Below the pieces are notes generated by a model that had not been told where the DNA came from, searched no databases, and saw nothing but the letters and a program-made list of their open reading frames with translations. Made by a program: the position numbers and the translations under genes. A stretch of DNA of 64,000 bases, from positions 248,001 through 312,000 of the forward strand of contig NZ_CP034753.1 of the NCBI RefSeq assembly GCF_004006235.1, in the 5' to 3' direction. Below are positions 60,201 to 64,000 of the stretch, one piece after another. The stretch's first letter is position 1. Each line of letters begins with the position of its first letter. The stretch comes from Agromyces sp. LHK192 (GTDB lineage Bacteria > Actinomycetota > Actinomycetes > Actinomycetales > Microbacteriaceae).

Positions 60201-61026
60201 GACGATCTCGGTCGAGGGCAGCGGGACGCACCTCGCGATCCTCGCCTCCGCCGCCTCCGGCGGCGGGGTGAACCCCGAGCTGACCATCGCGTACACCGAC
60301 GGCACGGTATCGAAGCAGACGGTGTTCTTCCCGAACTGGTTGCCGCAGGCGTCCGGACTCGGCGGGGCGTCCGTCGCGATCCGGTCGCTCGGCCGGAACA
60401 GCGCCACCAATCCCGACGTGTACGAGTACCCGACGTACCCGTACCAGGTGTACTCGAACCTCGTCCGGCTGACGCCGGGCAAGGAGGTCGCGTCGGTCAC
60501 CCTGCCCACCGAGAGCCGGTTGCGGATCTTCGACTGGAAGGTCGTCACGCAGCCGACGCAGCCGGGTCCGTCGGCGTCGGCGTGGGCGTCGGACCTGCCG
60601 TGGGTCGCCGCGACCACCGGCTGGGGCGTGATCGGCAAGGACGTCGCGAACAAGGACGCGGCGGACTCGCCCGACGTGCCGCTCGCCATCGACCACGTGG
60701 ACCCCGAGACGGGCGAGTCGCCCACCTACGAGAAGGGTCTCGGCGTGCACGCGGCCTCGAAGGTGACGTACTACACGGGCGGTGAGTGCCAGGCGTTCAC
60801 AGCGGAGGTCGGCCTCGAGAAGGGGTTCGTCGGCAACGTCATCTTCAAGGTCGACGTCGACGGCGTGAACCGTTTCCAGTCGCGGACGTTCACGCCCGGG
60901 TTCGCACCGGATGTCGTGGACGTGGACCTGACGGGGTCGCAGTACGTCGACCTCATCGTCGAGGCGCCGGGAAGCATCAACGGCGCCCACGGCATCTGGG
61001 GCGACGCTCGGTTCACCTGCGAGTGA
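57214..61026 (+). pseudogene. Secreted GH31-family glycosidase with NPCBM modules, broken by an in-frame TAA
   Basis: From GTG 57214 one frame runs to 61026 (1270 sense positions) except for TAA at 58039-58041, codon 276. In order: signal peptide; GH31 N-terminal domain; catalytic barrel with the nucleophile Asp in KLDVAW (about residue 407) and the acid/base Asp in WTGDHSG (about 458); a C-terminal beta domain; a NEW3-type Ig domain (about 815-915); another carbohydrate-binding-like region; and a terminal NPCBM domain with EKGLGVHAASKVTYYTG. The surrounding DAY-FVGDYGQALESY suggests TAC became TAA. The substrate could be an alpha-glucoside or alpha-galactoside. A downstream start might still give the barrel without the signal. 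Confidence 0.85.
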
Positions 61027-61075
61027 GCCGGTCGGCCGGCGTCGTTCGACGACGTCGGCATCCGGGGGGAGGGGT

Positions 61076-61100
61076 GGGGCCCGCGCGACGCGCGGGCCCC
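61076..61100 (+). terminator. Terminator after the GH31 gene
   Basis: GGGGCCCGCG and CGCGGGCCCC form a perfect 10-bp stem with a 5-nt loop, 49 bp past the stop. Confidence 0.7.
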
Positions 61101-61149
61101 GCTTCGAGTGGGGCGATCCGCGGCGGTGGTCACCTGCCATGATGGCCGC

Positions 61150-61998
61150 ATGCCCACCTTCACCGACGGCCACGGCGTCCGCATCCACTACGAGTCGTGG
61201 CGGGTGCCCGAGCCGAACGCGGTGATCCAGCTCGCGCACGGCGTCGGCGAACACATCGGCCGATACGGCCCGCTGGTCACGGCGCTCAACGAGGCGGGGT
61301 ACTCGGTGTGGGCCGACGACCATCGCGGCCACGGGCAGACCGGGTTCGAGCAGCACGGCGGCGACCTGACCCGGATCGGACGCCTCGGCCCCGGCGGGCT
61401 CCGAGCCGCGATCGCCGGGGTCGAGCAGTTCACCGACGTGGTCCGCGAGGTCGAGGGCGCCGAGGTGCCGCTGGTGCTGCTCGGGCATTCGTGGGGGTCG
61501 CTCATGGCGCAGATCATCGTGAACCGCTCGGCCGAGCGGTACGACGGCGTCGTGCTCACCGGCACGGCGTACCGCACGCTCCGGTGGATGAACGGCGGCG
61601 ACCTGAACAAGCGGCATGCCCACCTGGGCCCGACGCCGGTGGAGTGGCTCAGCCGCGACCCCGACGTGCCGGCCGAGTTCATGGCCGACCCGTACACGAC
61701 CGAGGTGCGGCTGCAGAAGCTGTTCGGGCTGGTCGACGCCGCCCGGCTCCTCGGCCGCCCGGCCCGTGGGCTGCCGGCCGAACTGCCGCTGCTCATCATG
61801 GTCGGTGACGAGGACACCCTCGGGGGCGAGGAGAGCGCGAGGCGGCTCGCCGAGGCGTACGTGCGCCGGTCCGGGCTCGTCGACGTCGAGTGCATCGTCT
61901 ACGAGGGCGCGCGGCACGAGGTGTTCAACGAGGTCAACCGCGAGCAGGTGCGCAGCGACCTGATCGGATGGCTGGACGCGCGGTTCGCCGTCGACTGA
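61150..61998 (+). CDS. Alpha/beta hydrolase (monoacylglycerol lipase-like)
   Basis: A 282-residue protein of the Hydrolase_4/serine aminopeptidase S33 group. The oxyanion region is QLAHGVGEHIGRYGPLVTAL and the nucleophile elbow is LLGHSWGSLMAQ near residue 115. The Asp lies in MVGDEDTLG and the His in YEGARHEVFNE. This arrangement is typical of monoacylglycerol lipases and related esterases. No signal peptide; it acts in the cytoplasm. Single gene. Confidence 0.87.
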   Translation: MPTFTDGHGVRIHYESWRVPEPNAVIQLAHGVGEHIGRYGPLVTALNEAGYSVWADDHRGHGQTGFEQHGGDLTRIGRLGPGGLRAAIAGVEQFTDVVREVEGAEVPLVLLGHSWGSLMAQIIVNRSAERYDGVVLTGTAYRTLRWMNGGDLNKRHAHLGPTPVEWLSRDPDVPAEFMADPYTTEVRLQKLFGLVDAARLLGRPARGLPAELPLLIMVGDEDTLGGEESARRLAEAYVRRSGLVDVECIVYEGARHEVFNEVNREQVRSDLIGWLDARFAVD

Positions 61999-62076
61999 GG
62001 CGCGCGCGGCGGCAGCCGCTCGTCGAGTGATCGTTGACGCGGTTCCGAGGTTGTGCCAGTGTCGGAGGCGGAACTT

Positions 62077-62094
62077 CGTGAGAGCGCTCTCACG
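62077..62094. promoter_or_regulatory. CebR/CelR-like operator of the cellulase gene
   Basis: CGTGAGAGCGCTCTCACG is a perfect 18-bp palindrome 77 bp upstream of the cellulase ATG. It is one change per arm from the TGGGAGCGCTCCCA site of CelR/CebR, LacI-type cellobiose regulators of actinobacteria. No regulator gene is adjacent. Confidence 0.75.
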
Positions 62095-62170
62095 CGTTCT
62101 TTGCCCTGCACCACGAACCGGTCCACGATGATGTCGGCCACGGTCGACGACGACCCTTGGAGCAACGCAG

Positions 62171-63736
62171 ATGATCAGACATCCCCTCGCCCGCGTCGCG
62201 GGCATCGCCGCCTCGACGGCACTGGCCGCCCTCGCGCTCGTCGCGCTCCCGGCCGCTGCCGCTGCGGCCGACGGCGATGTGCTCGGCGACGACGCCGTGC
62301 TCTTCGTCGACCCGCACTCGACCACGCTCGAGGCCGCCGCCTCGCTGGGCGGTCAGGCCCGCGCCGACGCCCAACTCCTCGGCAGCCTGCCGTCGTCGAC
62401 CTGGCTCACGAAGGGCACACCCGACGAGGTGCGCGACGCCGCGGCATCCACCGCATCGCACGCGACCGCAGCAGGCGCCGTGCCCGTGTTCGTCGTCTAC
62501 AACCTGCCGTTCCGCGACTGCGCGCAGTACTCCGCCGGCGGTGCGCTCGACACCGCCGCCTACCAGGCCTGGATCGACGGCGTCGCCGAAGGCATCGGCG
62601 ACACCGAGGCGGCGATCATCCTCGAACCCGACGGGCTCGGAATCATCCCCTGGTACACCGACATCAACGGCAACGCCGAGTGGTGTCAGCCGGCAGAACT
62701 CGACCCGGCGACCGCCGCAGCCGACCGGTTCGCCCAGCTGAACTACGCCGTCGACGCGCTCACCGCGCTGCCGAACACCGCCGTCTACCTCGACGGCACC
62801 CACCCCGGCTGGCTCGGTGTCGGCGACATCAGCGACCGGCTGCTCAAGGGCGGCGTCGACCGGGCCGACGGGTTCTTCCTCAACGCCTCCAACTACATCG
62901 ACACCCCGAGGCTGCAGAAGTACGGGCACTGGATCAGCGACTGCCTCTGGCTCGAGACCCAGGTTCCGTGGTGGGAGGCGTCGTGGTGCGCCAGCCAGTA
63001 CTACCCGGCGACGTCGTCGGACTTCTCGACCTGGACGCTCACGGACCAGAAGTACGACGCCGACCTCGCCGGTGCCGGTCTCGCTCGTGATGCCGAGGCG
63101 CAGGCGCACTTCGTCGCCGACACCAGCCGAAACGGGCAGGGCGCGTGGACGCCGCCCGACTGGGAGGGCGACATCGAGGCCTGGTGCAATCCGCCGGACC
63201 GCGGGGCCGGCGAGCTGCCGACCACTGCGACGGGAGACCCGTACCTCGACGCCTACCTGTGGATCAAGGTGCCCGGCGAGAGCGACGGCAAGTGCTACCG
63301 CGGCACCGGCGGTCCGCTCGACCCGATCCGCGGCATCGAGGATCCCGCCGCGGGCGAATGGTTCCCCGAGCAGGCCCGCGAGCTCATCGCGCTCGCCTCG
63401 CCGGCGATCGCGTCGCCGACCTGCCACGTCAGGTACGAAGCGACCAAGCCGTGGCGAGGTGCGTTCGTCGGCGACCTCGTCATCACCAACCTCGGTGCCG
63501 AGCCGATCGCCGGGTGGACCCTCGCGTGGCACTGGGCCGGCCGCGAGCGGCTCGTGAAGGCGATCGGCGCCTCCGGGTCGCAGGCCGCCGACGCGGTCAC
63601 GGTCACGAGCGGCAAGCTGACGTCGAAGATCCGGGCGGGAGGCAAGACCGCGTTCGCGTTCATCGGCAAGGACGCCCAGTCGCGGGTCGAGCCGTGGCAG
63701 TTCACCCTCAACGGGAGGCCCTGCACGAGCGAGTGA
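62171..63736 (+). CDS. GH6 cellulase with C-terminal CBM2
   Basis: A 521-residue secreted protein; signal peptide about 1-33 (LAALALVALPAAAAAADGD). The GH6 domain spans about 40-410 with VPVFVVYNLPFRDCAQYSAG, the general-acid Asp region AAIILEPDGLG, and FVADTSRNGQG. A family 2 cellulose-binding module follows from about 415 (CHVRYEATKPWRGAFVGDLV, then WTLAWHWAGRERL), closed by a cysteine pair. It hydrolyses beta-1,4-glucan; endo or exo action cannot be settled. A perfect CebR-like palindrome lies upstream, so it is probably induced by cellobiose. Confidence 0.9.
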   Translation: MIRHPLARVAGIAASTALAALALVALPAAAAAADGDVLGDDAVLFVDPHSTTLEAAASLGGQARADAQLLGSLPSSTWLTKGTPDEVRDAAASTASHATAAGAVPVFVVYNLPFRDCAQYSAGGALDTAAYQAWIDGVAEGIGDTEAAIILEPDGLGIIPWYTDINGNAEWCQPAELDPATAAADRFAQLNYAVDALTALPNTAVYLDGTHPGWLGVGDISDRLLKGGVDRADGFFLNASNYIDTPRLQKYGHWISDCLWLETQVPWWEASWCASQYYPATSSDFSTWTLTDQKYDADLAGAGLARDAEAQAHFVADTSRNGQGAWTPPDWEGDIEAWCNPPDRGAGELPTTATGDPYLDAYLWIKVPGESDGKCYRGTGGPLDPIRGIEDPAAGEWFPEQARELIALASPAIASPTCHVRYEATKPWRGAFVGDLVITNLGAEPIAGWTLAWHWAGRERLVKAIGASGSQAADAVTVTSGKLTSKIRAGGKTAFAFIGKDAQSRVEPWQFTLNGRPCTSE

Positions 63737-63775
63737 GCGGGCGGGCGGCCCGGCGCGAACGACCGGGCCGTCGCG

Positions 63776-64000
63776 CTACACCCCGGCGCGGTCGGGCGGC
63801 ACGTCGAACCCCAGCAGCCGCATGCGCGGGTGGTTCGGATGCGCCGCGCCCGACTCCGTCGTCCACGGGTAGACGATCGTGGTCACGCTGCAGTTGCCGA
63901 GCACCGGCAGCAGGTCGCGGTACCCGTCGGGGTCCATGCCCGCCAGCTCGCAGAACAACAGGCGGATCAGGGTCGCGTGACCGACGATCAGCACGCGGCC
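63776..64000 (-). CDS. Histidine phosphatase family protein, 3' part only
   Basis: Only the C-terminal 74 residues lie in the window; the gene continues past the right edge. VLIVGHATLIRLLFCELAG holds the second catalytic His of the phosphoglycerate-mutase/histidine-phosphatase superfamily, and LGNCSVTTIVYPW is the family's last strand. The substrate is unknown. It is convergent with the cellulase gene, with 39 bp between stops. Confidence 0.75.
   Translation of the reverse strand, partial: GRVLIVGHATLIRLLFCELAGMDPDGYRDLLPVLGNCSVTTIVYPWTTESGAAHPNHPRMRLLGFDVPPDRAGV

Overview
The window is high-GC DNA with many GTG starts, an F420-type luciferase-like oxidoreductase, polyprenol-phosphate mannose synthase, numerous LacI regulators and the dispersed GGTCTCGATACG...CTCGACC repeat. 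Together these suggest an actinobacterium of the family Microbacteriaceae, perhaps Agromyces-like. The family and genus are inferred from style, not from a marker gene. No rRNA, tRNA, CRISPR array, transposase or phage module was seen.

Layout. 1-12 kb: a membrane protein, a metal-dependent cyclase and a TPP enzyme with a frameshift; a divergent RimB-type aspartyl protease and RimK-like ligase pair; a short GntR/Lrp pair; LLM oxidoreductase; DUF4097 lipoprotein; POT peptide transporter; mannosyltransferase. 12-17.5 kb: MFS exporter, AraC, ROK and TetR regulators, a DHFR-like reductase and a small hydrolase. 17.7-23.4 kb: two unknown small proteins, a membrane protein, a FadR/L-lactate-type oxidase operon with twin operators, an NYN-LOTUS protein and a DUF1707 protein. 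23.5-29.4 kb: class C serine hydrolase, an AbiEi/DUF559 gene bracketed by two matching 60-bp hairpin elements, a 2-hydroxyacid dehydrogenase, and a TetR/PPOX pair.

29.4-51.4 kb is one large L-rhamnose and rhamnoside locus. It holds a catabolic operon (mutarotase, isomerase, fused aldolase/lactaldehyde dehydrogenase, kinase), a RhaS/P/Q/T-type ABC importer, a LacI regulator, a GH78 rhamnosidase with its own LacI regulator, and a divergent operon with a second ABC importer, a second GH78-type enzyme and a third LacI paralogue. Both rhamnosidases lack signal peptides, so rhamnosides are probably imported and then cleaved. Operators of the form TGAAnCGnTTCA precede the rhamnose catabolic and transport operons, and TAGATCG-type sites precede the rhamnoside operon.

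51.4-64 kb: a MarR/MFS efflux pair; an ATP-grasp, alpha-E and transglutaminase trio; a large secreted GH31 enzyme broken by one in-frame TAA; an alpha/beta hydrolase; a secreted GH6 cellulase with a CBM2 and a perfect CebR-like operator; and the 3' part of a histidine phosphatase running off the right edge. The carbohydrate genes point to a plant-litter or soil saprophyte.
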